Positions 33,521-42,865 of a stretch of DNA of 64,000 bases are shown here, one piece after another. The notes under the pieces were generated by a model that saw only the letters and a list, made by a program, of their open reading frames with translations, did not search any database and was not told the DNA's origin. The position numbers and the translations under genes are program-made. This DNA is from QUBU01 sp014337915 (GTDB lineage Bacteria; Pseudomonadota; Gammaproteobacteria; Steroidobacterales; GCA-2729495): assembly GCA_030263395.1 (NCBI GenBank), contig SZOW01000001.1, positions 180,469-244,468 on the forward strand. The letters are read 5' to 3'. Positions within the stretch are counted from its first letter, which is position 1. Each line of letters begins with the position of its first letter.

Positions 33521-34327
33521 CTAGCGCGACTCCAGCCACTGCATCATGCCGGCCATGCGCTCAAGGAAGGCCTGCGGGTCCCGCTCGCGCAGGCGCATCG
33601 CCTGCAGCGCCTGGTCGATGCCGATGACCAGCTCCTGCTCGTTGGCGAGCATGCCGTCCACCACAAGTGCCGCGCAGTCCTCCGCCGGCATGCCGTTGCG
33701 ATTGTCCCAGCTGCTGGGGCCGTATTCGGCGCCACTGCCGGTCAGCGCATGGCGGAAGACGTTGCTGCGGATGCCGGCGATCACCAGCAGCGTCACGTGA
33801 ATGTTGTCGCGCAGGTGCTCGACGCGCAGGGTGTCGAAGTAGCCGTGCAGCGCGTGCTTGGCCGCGCAGTAGGCGCTGTGGTGCGGTACCGCATGCTTGC
33901 CGGCCACCGAGGAGGTCACGACGAAGCGGCCCGACTGCTGCTCGATCATCCGCGGCAGGACCAGGCCGGCGAGCGCGACCGGCGCGAAGAAATCGATCTC
34001 CATGATGCGGCGTACGACGTCCAGCGTGGTATCCCGCGCCGCGGCACGCTGCCCGATGCCGGCATTGTTGACCAGCACGTCGAGGCGCGGATGCCGGCTG
34101 AGCACCTCCTGCGCAGCGGCTGCGCGTGCCGCGGCATCACAGATGTCGAACGGCAGGATGTCGATGGTCCCGGGTCCCTGGCAGCTGGCCTTCACGCGCT
34201 CGAGTTCGGCCTGGCGCCGCGCCGAGAGCACGAGGCTGGCGCCCTCGCGGTGGAAAACCCGGGCCATGCCCTCGCCGACACCGGAGGACGCGCCGGTGAT
34301 CCAGATGACCTGTCCCTGCAGTTTCAT
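33521..34327 (-). CDS. Short-chain dehydrogenase/reductase
   Basis: A 268-residue classical SDR. The cofactor motif is TGASSGVG (about residues 11-18), the NNAG motif is VNNAGIG, and the catalytic serine and YxxxK are in VVTSSVAGK and YCAAKHALHGY. Arginines after the second strand (LSARRQAELERV) suggest NADP preference. The start MKLQGQVIWITG at 34327 is the normal SDR start. It is on the same strand as the NRPS operon but 248 bp upstream and separated by a hairpin, so I do not count it as part of that cluster. Substrate unknown. Confidence 0.88.
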   Translation of the reverse strand: MKLQGQVIWITGASSGVGEGMARVFHREGASLVLSARRQAELERVKASCQGPGTIDILPFDICDAAARAAAAQEVLSRHPRLDVLVNNAGIGQRAAARDTTLDVVRRIMEIDFFAPVALAGLVLPRMIEQQSGRFVVTSSVAGKHAVPHHSAYCAAKHALHGYFDTLRVEHLRDNIHVTLLVIAGIRSNVFRHALTGSGAEYGPSSWDNRNGMPAEDCAALVVDGMLANEQELVIGIDQALQAMRLRERDPQAFLERMAGMMQWLESR

Positions 34328-34400
34328 GCCGCCCTGCTCCCCGTGGCCTGCCGGGATCATGTCATAACGCCCGTGCCAGCGCGGGGCCGGGAACGGGTCC

Positions 34401-34428
34401 TTGAGTCCCACGGCCGGCCCGGCATAAT
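34401..34428 (+). promoter_or_regulatory. Sigma-70-like promoter for the BI-1 family gene
   Basis: TTGAGT at 34401-34406 and CATAAT at 34423-34428 are 16 bases apart, giving a start point about 35 bp before the ATG at 34470. GGCAGGAGATG just upstream of the start supplies the ribosome-binding site. Confidence 0.5.
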
Positions 34429-34469
34429 GGCCTGCAACTGGCAGCCGCTTGCGCGGCAGGAGATGCAGC

Positions 34470-35180
34470 ATGGCAGACGAGCGCGATTTGCGGATGGTGA
34501 CAGCTGGACGCGGCAACCCGGGCGACAGCCTGGCCGGGGCGGCTGCACGGCCCTCGGAACTCGCAACCAACCGCGTGCTGCGCAACACCTACCTGCTGCT
34601 GGCCGCCACGCTGCTGTTCAGCGCGGCGATGGCCGGCGTCGCCATGGCGTTCGGCATGCCCTTCCTCGGGCCCATCGTCACGCTGGTGGGTTACTTCGGC
34701 CTGCTGTTCCTGACCGTCCGGCTGCGTAATTCGGCTGCCGGCATCGTGGCGGTGTTCGCCCTGACGGGCTTCATGGGCCTGACGCTTGGACCCCTGATCA
34801 GCGCCTACCTGCGCGCCGTGCCCAACGGTGGCGAGCTGGTGATGACCAGCCTCGGTGTCACCGGCCTGCTGTTCGCCGGGCTCAGCGCCTACAGCATCCG
34901 GTCGCGCCGCGACATGAGCTTCATGGGCAGCTTCCTCACCGTCGGCCTCTTCGGCCTGCTCGGCGTGATCCTCGTCGGCCTGTTCGTCGATCTCTCGGCA
35001 TTCCAGATGGCGATCTCCGCGGGCGTCGTCATCCTGATGGCCGGCATGATCCTCTATGAGACCAGCGCCATCATCCACGGCGGCCAGGACAACTACATCC
35101 TCGCCACCGTGAGCCTCTACGTCAGCATTTACAACATCTTCGTGAACCTGCTGGCGCTGCTCGGCATGGGCGACGACTGA
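34470..35180 (+). CDS. Bax inhibitor-1/YccA family inner-membrane protein
   Basis: A 236-residue integral membrane protein with about seven hydrophobic segments, starting with NTYLLLAATLLFSAAMAGVA. The GFMGLTLGPLI stretch and GLFVDLSAFQMAISAGVVI correspond to conserved UPF0005/BI-1 segments, and the aspartates in the last segments (GQDNYILATVSLYVSIYNIF) are typical. E. coli relatives are YccA and YbhL, linked to FtsH regulation and possible cation leak; the role here is not shown. The ATG at 34470 has the best ribosome-binding site. It has its own promoter and stands divergent from the SDR gene. Confidence 0.85.
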   Translation: MADERDLRMVTAGRGNPGDSLAGAAARPSELATNRVLRNTYLLLAATLLFSAAMAGVAMAFGMPFLGPIVTLVGYFGLLFLTVRLRNSAAGIVAVFALTGFMGLTLGPLISAYLRAVPNGGELVMTSLGVTGLLFAGLSAYSIRSRRDMSFMGSFLTVGLFGLLGVILVGLFVDLSAFQMAISAGVVILMAGMILYETSAIIHGGQDNYILATVSLYVSIYNIFVNLLALLGMGDD

Positions 35181-35230
35181 GCCTCGACCAAGCCTGGCGC
35201 GAGGCCCAGCCACTCAATCGTCACCCGGGA

Positions 35231-37642
35231 GTGTCCAACACGGCCAGCAAGCGCAAGCCCGCGAAACGCCCCACCAGGACCGCCGCGACGCTGGGCCCCG
35301 ACGAGTTGTGCCGCATCGACGCCTACTGGCGTGCATGCAACTACCTCGCGGTCGGCATGATCTACCTGCAGGACAATCCCCTGCTGCGCGAACGGCTGCA
35401 GCCAGCCCAGATCAAGAACCGGCTGCTTGGCCACTGGGGCGCCAGCCCGGGGCTGAGCTTCATCTACGTGCACCTCAACCGGCTGATCCGGAAGTACGAC
35501 CTGAACGCGATCTTCCTGGCCGGCCCCGGGCATGGCGCGCCGGGCGTACTCGCGCCCGTGTACCTCGAGGGCAGTTACTCCGAGATCTACCCGAACAAGG
35601 GCGAGGATATCGCCGGCATGAGGGAGTTCTTCAAGGAGTTCTCCTTCCCGGGCGGCATCGGCAGCCACTGCACGCCCGAGACCCCGGGATCCATCCACGA
35701 GGGTGGCGAGCTCGGCTATAGCCTCTCGCACGCCTTCGGTGCGGCATTCGACAATCCCGACCTGCTGGTGGCCGTGGTCGTGGGCGACGGCGAGTCGGAG
35801 ACCGGGCCGCTCGCCACCGCCTGGCACTCCAACAAGTTCCTCAATCCGGTGCGCGACGGGGCCGTGCTGCCGGTGCTGCACCTGAACGGCTACAAGATCA
35901 ACAATCCGACGATCCTCGCGCGCATATCCCACGAGGAACTCGAGGCGCTGTTCCGCGGTTATGGCTGGACGCCCCACTTCGTCGAAGGCGACGATCCGGC
36001 CGCAATGCACCAGCTCATGGCGGCAACCATGGAACGCTGCGTGCGCGACATCCACGCCATCCAGGCCGACGCGCGGAAATCCGGCAAAGCGGTGCGCCCA
36101 CGCTGGCCGATGATCGTGCTCAGGAGCCCCAAGGGCTGGACGGGCCCGAAGAAAGTCAGCGGCAAGACCGTCGAAGGCTACTGGCGCGCCCACCAGGTGC
36201 CGATCATCGACGTGCGCGACAACCCGGATAACCTGAAACTGCTCGAGAGGTGGCTGAAGAGCTACCGGCCGCAGGAGCTGTTCGACGCCAGCGGGCGACT
36301 GGTCGAGGACCTGCGGGCGCTGGCACCGAAGGGCAGCCGCCGCATGGGCGCGAACCCGCACGCGAACGGCGGCCAGCTGCGCCGCGCGCTGCGGCTGCCG
36401 GACTTCCGCGACTACGCCGTGCCGGTGAAGAAGCCCGGCGCGTCCGAGGCCGAGAACACCCGCAAGCTCGGCGAGTTCCTGCGCGACATCCTGAAGCTGA
36501 ACCCCGGGAATTTTCGCGTGTTCGGTCCCGACGAGACCACCTCGAACAAGCTCGACGCCGTCTATCAGGCGAGCAGGAAGACCTGGCTGGCCGACATGCT
36601 GCCGGTGGATGCCGAGGGCGGCGAGCTGGCGCGCGATGGCCGCGTCATGGAAATGCTCTCGGAGCACACCCTCGAGGGCTGGCTGGAGGGGTACCTGCTC
36701 ACCGGCCGCCACGGCTTCTTCTCGACCTACGAGGCCTTCGCGCACGTCATCGACTCGATGTTCAACCAGCACGCCAAGTGGCTGGACATCTGCGAAGACC
36801 TGCAATGGCGCGCGCCGGTGGCCTCGCTCAACCTGCTGATTACCTCGACCGTCTGGCGCCAGGACCACAACGGCTTCACCCACCAGGACCCCGGCTTCCT
36901 CGATGTCGTCGTCAACAAGAGCCCGCGGGTGACGCGCATCTACCTGCCACCCGATTCGAACTGCCTGATGTCGGTGGCGGACCACTGCCTCAGGAGCACC
37001 GACGACATCAACGTGATCGTCTGCGACAAGCAGAAGCACCTGCAGTTCCTCGACATGGATGCGGCGATCAAGCACTGCACCAAGGGCATCGGCATCTGGG
37101 AGCGGGCCAGCACCGACCAGGGCGCCGAGCCCAACGTGGTGATGGCATCCTGCGGCGACATCGCCACGCAGGAGGCGCTCGCCGCGACAGCGCTGCTGCG
37201 GCAGCACTTCCCGGACCTCCGGATCCGGTTCGTCAATGTCGTGGACCTCTACCGGCTCACGCCGCCCAGCGAGCATCCCCACGGGCTGTCCGACCGCGAC
37301 TTCGACTCGCTGTTCACGGTCGACAAACCGATCATCTTCAACTTCCACGGTTATCCGTGGCTGGTCCACCGCCTCGCCTACCGCCGCCGCAACCACCCGA
37401 ACCTGCACGTGCGCGGCTACAAGGAAAAGGGCAACATCAACACGCCGCTCGAGCTGGCCATCAACAACGAGGTGGACCGCTTCAGCCTCGCGATCGATGT
37501 GATCGACCGCGTGCCACGGCTGCAGGTTGCCGGCGCGCACGTCAAGGAAAAGCTGCGCAACCTGCAGATCGAGTGCCGCAACTACGCGCATGAGCACGGC
37601 ATCGACCGCGAAGCCGAGCGCAACTGGAAGTGGCCGTACTGA
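35231..37642 (+). CDS. xfp: Xylulose-5-phosphate/fructose-6-phosphate phosphoketolase
   Basis: An 803-residue thiamine-diphosphate enzyme that splits xylulose 5-phosphate (and usually fructose 6-phosphate) with phosphate to acetyl phosphate. Signature stretches are GPGHGAPG, EGSYSEIYP, the TPP motif VVGDGESETGPLATAWH, and NHPNLHVRGYKEKG near the end. Length is that of the family. It may give carbon-saving acetyl phosphate synthesis, but no acetate kinase or phosphotransacetylase lies beside it. Start: GTG at 35231 is the only reasonable start before the conserved IDAYWRACNYL, although GGGAG lies unusually close to it, so the true start is uncertain. Confidence 0.93.
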   Translation: MSNTASKRKPAKRPTRTAATLGPDELCRIDAYWRACNYLAVGMIYLQDNPLLRERLQPAQIKNRLLGHWGASPGLSFIYVHLNRLIRKYDLNAIFLAGPGHGAPGVLAPVYLEGSYSEIYPNKGEDIAGMREFFKEFSFPGGIGSHCTPETPGSIHEGGELGYSLSHAFGAAFDNPDLLVAVVVGDGESETGPLATAWHSNKFLNPVRDGAVLPVLHLNGYKINNPTILARISHEELEALFRGYGWTPHFVEGDDPAAMHQLMAATMERCVRDIHAIQADARKSGKAVRPRWPMIVLRSPKGWTGPKKVSGKTVEGYWRAHQVPIIDVRDNPDNLKLLERWLKSYRPQELFDASGRLVEDLRALAPKGSRRMGANPHANGGQLRRALRLPDFRDYAVPVKKPGASEAENTRKLGEFLRDILKLNPGNFRVFGPDETTSNKLDAVYQASRKTWLADMLPVDAEGGELARDGRVMEMLSEHTLEGWLEGYLLTGRHGFFSTYEAFAHVIDSMFNQHAKWLDICEDLQWRAPVASLNLLITSTVWRQDHNGFTHQDPGFLDVVVNKSPRVTRIYLPPDSNCLMSVADHCLRSTDDINVIVCDKQKHLQFLDMDAAIKHCTKGIGIWERASTDQGAEPNVVMASCGDIATQEALAATALLRQHFPDLRIRFVNVVDLYRLTPPSEHPHGLSDRDFDSLFTVDKPIIFNFHGYPWLVHRLAYRRRNHPNLHVRGYKEKGNINTPLELAINNEVDRFSLAIDVIDRVPRLQVAGAHVKEKLRNLQIECRNYAHEHGIDREAERNWKWPY

Positions 37643-37678
37643 GGGCGTACCGGCCTGGCGTACTGCAGAGCCTGGCGG

Positions 37679-38179
37679 TCAGCCGCCACCCGGGGAACTG
37701 AAGCGCGCCACCAGGAATATCCCGAGCATCACGAAGGCGAGCGCCGTCTTCACCGCGGCACCGATGGCCAGGCCCAGCGTGGCACCCAGGCTCGCCATGC
37801 CCGCCTCGCGCAGCGAGCGGTTGCCGGCGAGCTCGCCGAGCATCGCCCCGAGGAACGGCCCGAGCAGGATGCCAGGCAGCCCGAAGAACAGCCCGATGAG
37901 CATGCCGGCCGCCGCGCCCCAGGCGGCGCGCGGCGTGGCGCCGAAGCGGCGCGCACCGAAGGCGACGGCGGCGAAGTCCGCTCCCCAGGCGAGCAGTGCC
38001 AGCAGCGCCAGCACGGCGATGCTGCCGGCGCCGACATGGGCGAAGCCCTCGGCCCAGGCCGCGGCGACCAGGCCCAGGAACAGCAGCGGGATGCCCGGCA
38101 GCGCCGGCAGGATCAGCCCGGCGAGCCCGAGCACGACCAGCAGCAGCGCGGCCGCCCAGAGCAAGGAGTTCATTCCCAT
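37679..38179 (-). CDS. DUF456 membrane protein
   Basis: A 166-residue hydrophobic protein with four to five membrane segments. The pattern VVLGLAGLILPALPGIPLLFLGL at the N-terminus and the glycine-rich GMLIGLFFGLPGILLGPFLGA repeat identify the DUF456 family, which has no established function. ATG at 38179 or 38173 are both possible. It converges on the phosphoketolase gene with a 36-bp gap. Confidence 0.78.
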   Translation of the reverse strand: MGMNSLLWAAALLLVVLGLAGLILPALPGIPLLFLGLVAAAWAEGFAHVGAGSIAVLALLALLAWGADFAAVAFGARRFGATPRAAWGAAAGMLIGLFFGLPGILLGPFLGAMLGELAGNRSLREAGMASLGATLGLAIGAAVKTALAFVMLGIFLVARFSSPGGG

Positions 38180-38312
38180 GGTTTGCGTCAGCTGCCCGGC
38201 AGGGACCCGAAGCATAGCAGGCGCCGGCAACCGCATCAGCGGCCGGGATCGGCTGGCGTTACGATCTGGCTTCCGCCGGCACGAAGCGGCACTGCCCCCC
38301 CGGGAGATCATC

Positions 38313-38714
38313 ATGGGCGACCTACATAGCGGCTCCTGCCTCTGCGGCCAGGTCAGATTCAGGCTGGATGGTGCTGTCGAGCGCTTCTTCCTCTGCCACT
38401 GCGAACGCTGTCGCAAGGGCAGCGGCTCAGCCCACGGGGCGAACCTGTTTTCCTCCACCATGAGCATCACCTGGCTGTCAGGCCAGGACAGCGTGCGGCT
38501 CTTCAACCTGCCGCAGACACGACACAGCCGGGCATTCTGCGAGAGCTGCGGCTCGGCCCTGCCCTGGTCGCAGGGCAGGATGCTGGTGGTGCCGGCGGGC
38601 TGCCTCGATACCGCGCTGGATCGCGTGCCGGATGCGCATCTCTTCATGGCCAGCCGGGCGCACTGGGACCATGACCTCGCCGCGCTCCCGGCGTTTGCCG
38701 GGATGCCGGCTTAG
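38313..38714 (+). CDS. GFA-domain (DUF636) zinc-binding protein
   Basis: A 133-residue protein of the glutathione-dependent formaldehyde-activating-like family. Zinc cysteines appear in the expected order: GSCLCGQVRF, LCHCERCRKGSG, and FCESCGSALPW. The family was named after Gfa, but most members are uncharacterised and the enzymatic label should not be carried over. GGGAG seven bases before the ATG at 38313 supports the start. It is divergent from the DUF456 gene with 133 bp between them. Confidence 0.82.
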   Translation: MGDLHSGSCLCGQVRFRLDGAVERFFLCHCERCRKGSGSAHGANLFSSTMSITWLSGQDSVRLFNLPQTRHSRAFCESCGSALPWSQGRMLVVPAGCLDTALDRVPDAHLFMASRAHWDHDLAALPAFAGMPA

Positions 38715-38783
38715 GCAGCGAATCCCGGGCAAGACCGGCAGCAGCCTTGCGGCCAGCCGCCGGGCCGGCCGACAATCGGCGAC

Positions 38784-39164
38784 ATGGACACGACGCTGCG
38801 ACGACCCCGGATGCAACGCGCCCTGGCACTGCTGGCCATCGTCTTCGGCCTGGTCACGCTGGGCGCCGGCGGCAGCGTCCTGCTGGGGCTGCGTGATCCC
38901 GGCTACACGGTGTTCATGCCGCTGCTCACCTTCAACTCCATCATGGGCTTCGCCTACGTCGCCACCGGAGTGGCCGGCTGGAACAGCGCCAGCGCCGCCC
39001 GCAACGGCGCCGCGCTGATCTGCCTCGCCAATGCGGTGATGCTCGGCATCGTCGTCTGGTTCTATCTCGGCACCGACGAGGTCGCGATCCAGAGCCTGCG
39101 CGCCATGAGTTTCCGCACGGCGCTCTGGGTGGCCCTGTTCCTCGGGTTCCGCAGGGTCGCCTGA
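38784..39164 (+). CDS. Small integral membrane protein
   Basis: A 126-residue protein with four hydrophobic segments: ALALLAIVFGLVTLGAGGSV, a segment around FNSIMGFAYVATGVAGW, ALICLANAVMLGIVVWFYL, and FRTALWVALFLGF. No family recognised. It lies between the GFA protein and the first LLM oxidoreductase on the same strand, 69 and 128 bp away, without a clear operon link. Confidence 0.65.
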   Translation: MDTTLRRPRMQRALALLAIVFGLVTLGAGGSVLLGLRDPGYTVFMPLLTFNSIMGFAYVATGVAGWNSASAARNGAALICLANAVMLGIVVWFYLGTDEVAIQSLRAMSFRTALWVALFLGFRRVA

Positions 39165-39292
39165 GCGCGGCAGCCGCCCGCCTGCGAGCACGCCTGTCCA
39201 CCACCTGGCTGGTGGAACAGGCAGTTGCCGCGCGCCATGGTCGCGCCAGGTAAGCTGCTCCCGGACTGCCAGCCACCAGCGGAAGCAACCAG

Positions 39293-40360
39293 ATGCAGAT
39301 CGACATCATCCTCGAACCGGACCTGAGTGCCACACAGGTGACCGAACTCGCGGTCGCCGCGGAGAACTACGGCTTCCGCACCCTGTGGCACTCGAACTAC
39401 CACCAGAACCCGGATGCCTTCATGATGCTGGTGCCTGCGGCGCTGGCTACCCGGCGCATCCGGCTCGGCGTGCTGGCGATCAGCCCCTATGAGATGCAGC
39501 CGCTGAAGATCGGCAATGCGTTGCTGACCCTCAACGAGTTCAGCCAGGGCCGGGCCGTGGTGGCCATTGGCGGCGGCGGCTCGGTGATGGGCGCCTGCGG
39601 CATCACCTTCGACCCGAAGGCGCAGCGCATGGTACGCGGCGTGCGCGAGGCGGTGGAGATCACCCGCGCGGTGGTGTCGGGCAAGATGTGCATGGGCTAT
39701 CCCGGCGAGGTGTTCAAGGTCACACGGCCGTTCCGCCATGCCTGGAAGAAGGCGCCCACGGCCCGGGTGTTCAGCTGCTCCACCGGGCCGAAGATGCTGG
39801 AAATGGCGGGGCGCGTTGCCGACGGCACGCAGATGAGCGACGTCACGCCGGAGAAGATCGGCCAGCACATGGAAGCCCTGCGCCGGGGTCTGGCGCAGCG
39901 CCAGTCGCCGGCGGCGGACTTCCGCGTCAGCAATTTCTGGGCCTGGCATATAAAGGAAGACCCGGCGAAGTCCCTGTACGAGGCGCGCCGCGAACTGGTG
40001 TTTCGCGGCGAACTGCTGCCACCGAAGTACGACATGCTGCCCTACGTGACGCCGGAGGAGCGCCAGCTGGTGATCGACAAGTGGCAGAACTTCGCCAAGG
40101 CGTTCTGGACCCGCAGCGGCGTGATCGAGGACGTGCCGGAATCCATCGTCAGCCGGTTGATCGCCGCCTGCTCCTCGGCCGGCGGCCTCGACGCCATCGA
40201 CGCCCAGATCGAGCGCTTCCGCGTATTCGAACGCGCCGGCCTGACCGAGCTGTCGATCCGGCTGTTCGACGAGCCCATGGCGGGACTGAAGATCCTGGCC
40301 GAACGGCTGCTGCCAGCATTCGAACGCTACGAGGGACCGCCTGCCCCGGCGGCGCCGTGA
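39293..40360 (+). CDS. F420-dependent-type LLM oxidoreductase
   Basis: A 355-residue luciferase-like TIM-barrel protein. MQIDIILEPD, the RIRLGVLAISPYEMQPLKIG segment, LTLNEFSQGRAVVAIGGGG and the later ADGTQMSDVTPE are typical of the bacterial luciferase-like monooxygenase/F420 branch. The next genes make F420 and reduce it, so F420 rather than FMN is the likely cofactor. GGAAG precedes the ATG. Substrate unknown. It resembles the protein at 46730-47743 in the first strand and the LLTLNE stretch, so the two may be paralogues. Confidence 0.82.
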   Translation: MQIDIILEPDLSATQVTELAVAAENYGFRTLWHSNYHQNPDAFMMLVPAALATRRIRLGVLAISPYEMQPLKIGNALLTLNEFSQGRAVVAIGGGGSVMGACGITFDPKAQRMVRGVREAVEITRAVVSGKMCMGYPGEVFKVTRPFRHAWKKAPTARVFSCSTGPKMLEMAGRVADGTQMSDVTPEKIGQHMEALRRGLAQRQSPAADFRVSNFWAWHIKEDPAKSLYEARRELVFRGELLPPKYDMLPYVTPEERQLVIDKWQNFAKAFWTRSGVIEDVPESIVSRLIAACSSAGGLDAIDAQIERFRVFERAGLTELSIRLFDEPMAGLKILAERLLPAFERYEGPPAPAAP

Positions 40361-40386
40361 CGCCAGGCTGCGCGCCCGCCTACAAT
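40357..40386 (+). promoter_or_regulatory. Possible promoter giving a leaderless F420 transcript
   Basis: TACAAT at 40381-40386 lies only 8 bases before the ATG at 40395, with a weak GTGACG at 40357-40362 after an 18-base spacer. If used, transcription would begin at or within a base or two of the start codon, and no Shine-Dalgarno sequence is seen there. Confidence 0.35.
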
Positions 40387-40394
40387 GGGCGCCC

Positions 40395-41078
40395 ATGAAC
40401 ACCCCCACCCAGACGATCCGCAGCGTCGCGGTCATCGGCGGCACCGGTGCACTCGGCGGCGGCCTGGCCCGCCGCTGGGCCCGCGCCGGCCTCGCCGTCC
40501 ACATCGGTTCGCGCGATGCGGCCAAAGCGGCTGAAGCCGCGGCCGCCCTCGCCGCCGCCCTGCCCGGTGCGACCGTCAGCGGCCACGCCAACCCGGAGGC
40601 CGCGGCCGCCGCCGAGGTGGTGGTGCTGACCGTGCCCTTCGCGCACCAGCGGCCGACCCTCGAAGCCATCCGCGACGCCCTGAAGGGAAAGATCCTCGTC
40701 GATGCCACCGTGCCGCTGGTGCCGCCGAAGGTCATGCGGGTGCAGCTGCCGGCCGAAGGCTGCGCCGCGCTCATCGCCCAGGCCATCGTCGGCGCCGAGG
40801 CCACCGTGGTCTCGGCATTCCAGAACGTGGCCGCCGATGTGCTCGCCGCGGACGCCGATCCCGGCTGCGACGTGCTGGTCGCCGGCGACAGGGCTGACGC
40901 CCGCGAGACCGTCATCGGCCTGGCGCACCGCGCCGGGCTGCGCGCCTGGCATGCGGGGCCGCTCGCCAACTCCGCTGCCATGGAGGCCCTGACCTCGGTG
41001 CTGATCTTCATGAACAAGCACTACAAGAGCGAGCATGCCGGCATCCGCATCGCCGGCGTCGGCCACGCGGGCGGCTGA
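40395..41078 (+). CDS. fno: F420H2:NADP oxidoreductase
   Basis: A 227-residue Rossmann protein that exchanges hydride between F420 and NADP(H). Motifs: VAVIGGTGALGGGLARRWA, HIGSRDAAKA (the S-R after the second strand fits NADP phosphate binding), VVVLTVPFAHQ, and ILVDATVPLVPP. Fno-type features continue with AFQNVAADVL and DVLVAGD. Length is typical (about 210-230). It lies between the LLM enzyme and cofE, so it most likely supplies reduced F420 for the LLM enzymes. Confidence 0.88.
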   Translation: MNTPTQTIRSVAVIGGTGALGGGLARRWARAGLAVHIGSRDAAKAAEAAAALAAALPGATVSGHANPEAAAAAEVVVLTVPFAHQRPTLEAIRDALKGKILVDATVPLVPPKVMRVQLPAEGCAALIAQAIVGAEATVVSAFQNVAADVLAADADPGCDVLVAGDRADARETVIGLAHRAGLRAWHAGPLANSAAMEALTSVLIFMNKHYKSEHAGIRIAGVGHAGG

Positions 41079-41115
41079 GGGCGCCGGCGCCCGCCGGACG
41101 CCCGCCATTGCCAGC

Positions 41116-41880
41116 ATGACCACCCCCGCGCTTTCACTCACGCCGCTGCCGGGGCTGCCCGCCATCCGGCCCGGCGATGACCTCGCGGCACTGATCGCCG
41201 CGGCACTGGAGCGTGCCGGGCTGGTGCTGGCGGACGGCGACGTGCTGGCCGTGACGCAGAAAATTGTCTCCAAGGCCGAGGGCCGCCAGCGGCGCCTGGC
41301 CGACGTACAGCCCTCGGCGCGGGCGCAGGCGCTGGCTGCGGAGACCCGCAAGGACCCGCGGCTGGTCGAACTGATCCTGCAGGAGTCGCAGGCGATCCTG
41401 CGCACGCGGCCGGACCTGCTCATCGCCGAGCACCGGCTCGGCATCGTGCTGGCCAACGCCGGCATCGACCGCTCCAACCTCGGCGGCGACGACGAGACCG
41501 TGCTGCTGCTGCCCGAGGATCCGGATGCATCGGCGGTCCGCCTGCGCCAGGCGCTGCAGCAGGTGAGCGGCGCCACGCTTGGTGTCATCATCACCGACAG
41601 CGTCGGCCGTGCCTGGCGCCGCGGCACCGTCGGCATTGCCATCGGCACGGCAGGCGTGGCGCCATTTGCCGACCTGCGCGGGCGCCAGGACCTCGCCGGA
41701 CGGCCGCTGCAGGTGAGCGAGATCGCGCCGGCGGACAGCCTGGCCGCGGCCGCGGTGCTGGTGATGGGCGAGGCCGCCGAGGGCTGGCCGGTGGTCCTGC
41801 TGCGCGGCGCCGGTGGCGGCGGCGCCGATACGCCGGCGCGCGTGGTGCTGCGACCGCGCGCGGAAGACCTGTTTCGCTGA
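41116..41880 (+). CDS. cofE: F420-0:gamma-glutamyl ligase CofE
   Basis: A 254-residue enzyme adding glutamate to F420-0. VLAVTQKIVSKAEGR, ETRKDPRLVELILQES, GIVLANAGIDRSN and GVIITDSVGRAWRRGTVGIA are diagnostic CofE blocks. It is the stand-alone form, without the FMN-binding C-terminal domain that makes FbiB in mycobacteria. ATG at 41116 precedes the homology; the stop is 3 bp before cofD. The final reduction step of dehydro-F420, if used here, has no candidate next to it. Confidence 0.93.
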   Translation: MTTPALSLTPLPGLPAIRPGDDLAALIAAALERAGLVLADGDVLAVTQKIVSKAEGRQRRLADVQPSARAQALAAETRKDPRLVELILQESQAILRTRPDLLIAEHRLGIVLANAGIDRSNLGGDDETVLLLPEDPDASAVRLRQALQQVSGATLGVIITDSVGRAWRRGTVGIAIGTAGVAPFADLRGRQDLAGRPLQVSEIAPADSLAAAAVLVMGEAAEGWPVVLLRGAGGGGADTPARVVLRPRAEDLFR

Positions 41881-41883
41881 GCG

Positions 41884-42855
41884 ATGACGACCATGGTGCA
41901 GGCGACCGACAGCGTGGTGCTCCTCTCCGGCGGCGTCGGCGGCGCCAAGCTGGCGCTCGGCCTGCACCGCGCGCTGCCGCCGGCTGCGCTCACCATCATC
42001 GCCAACATCGGCGATGACTTCCGCCACCTCGGGCTCGCCATCTCGCCCGACATCGACACACTCATCTATACGCTCGCGGACCTTGTGAACCCGGATACGG
42101 GCTGGGGGCGGCGCGACGAGACCTGGAATTTCATGGCGGAGCTGGAGCGCCTCGGCGGCGAGACCTGGTTCCGCCTCGGCGACCGCGACCTCGCCAGCCA
42201 CGTCGAACGCAGCCGGCGCCTGGAGGCCGGGGACGCTCTCTCGACGATCACGCGCGAGACCTGCCAGCGGCTCGGCATCGGCAGCCACATCGTGCCGGCC
42301 AGCGACCGTCGCGTGCAGACGCGGGTAGTGACGGACGCGGGTGTGCTCGCCTTCCAGGACTACTTCGTGCGCCAGCGCGCGCAGCCGGTGGTGAGCGAGG
42401 TGCGCTTTGCCGGCGCAGCCGAGGCCGTGCCTCCAGCCACGGCGATGGCGGCACTGGGCGATCCCGGGCTGCGCGCCATCCTCATCGCACCCTCAAATCC
42501 CTGGCTGAGCATCGACCCGATACTGGCGATACCGGCGCTGCGTGCCGCGCTGGAGAAAAGCACCGTCGCGCGCGTCGCGGTCTCGCCCATCGTCGCCGGG
42601 CAGGCCATCAAGGGCCCGACGGCGAAGATCATGGCTGAACTGGGCATGCCGGTGAACCAGGTGGGCATCGCGCGCCATTACCGGGGCCTCATCGATGGCC
42701 TGGTCCTCGACCATGCCGATGCCGGCGAAGTGGCGGCGGTCGAGGCGCTGGGCATCCGTGCCATCACCACGTCGACGGTGATGCAGACGCTGGAAGACCG
42801 CATGACGCTGGCGCGCTTCGCGCTGGAGTTCGCCGCGACGCTGCGTCGCCCGTGA
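41884..42855 (+). CDS. cofD: 2-phospho-L-lactate transferase CofD
   Basis: A 323-residue enzyme that joins the lactyl- or enolpyruvyl-phosphate group to the deazaflavin Fo, giving F420-0 or dehydro-F420-0. VLLSGGVGGAKLALGL near the N-terminus is the family signature. NIGDDFRHLGLAISPDIDT and APSNPWLSIDPIL follow in order, along with VSPIVAGQAIKGPTAKIMAE. Length is typical. Second position in the tight cofE-cofD-cofC-fbiC run. Confidence 0.94.
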   Translation: MTTMVQATDSVVLLSGGVGGAKLALGLHRALPPAALTIIANIGDDFRHLGLAISPDIDTLIYTLADLVNPDTGWGRRDETWNFMAELERLGGETWFRLGDRDLASHVERSRRLEAGDALSTITRETCQRLGIGSHIVPASDRRVQTRVVTDAGVLAFQDYFVRQRAQPVVSEVRFAGAAEAVPPATAMAALGDPGLRAILIAPSNPWLSIDPILAIPALRAALEKSTVARVAVSPIVAGQAIKGPTAKIMAELGMPVNQVGIARHYRGLIDGLVLDHADAGEVAAVEALGIRAITTSTVMQTLEDRMTLARFALEFAATLRRP

Positions 42856-42865
42856 CCGCCGGCGC

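Noticed and set aside
33521..34327. SDR gene as first gene of the NRPS operon
   Set aside because: A 248-bp gap with a 9-bp-stem hairpin and a probable promoter region separates it from queD.
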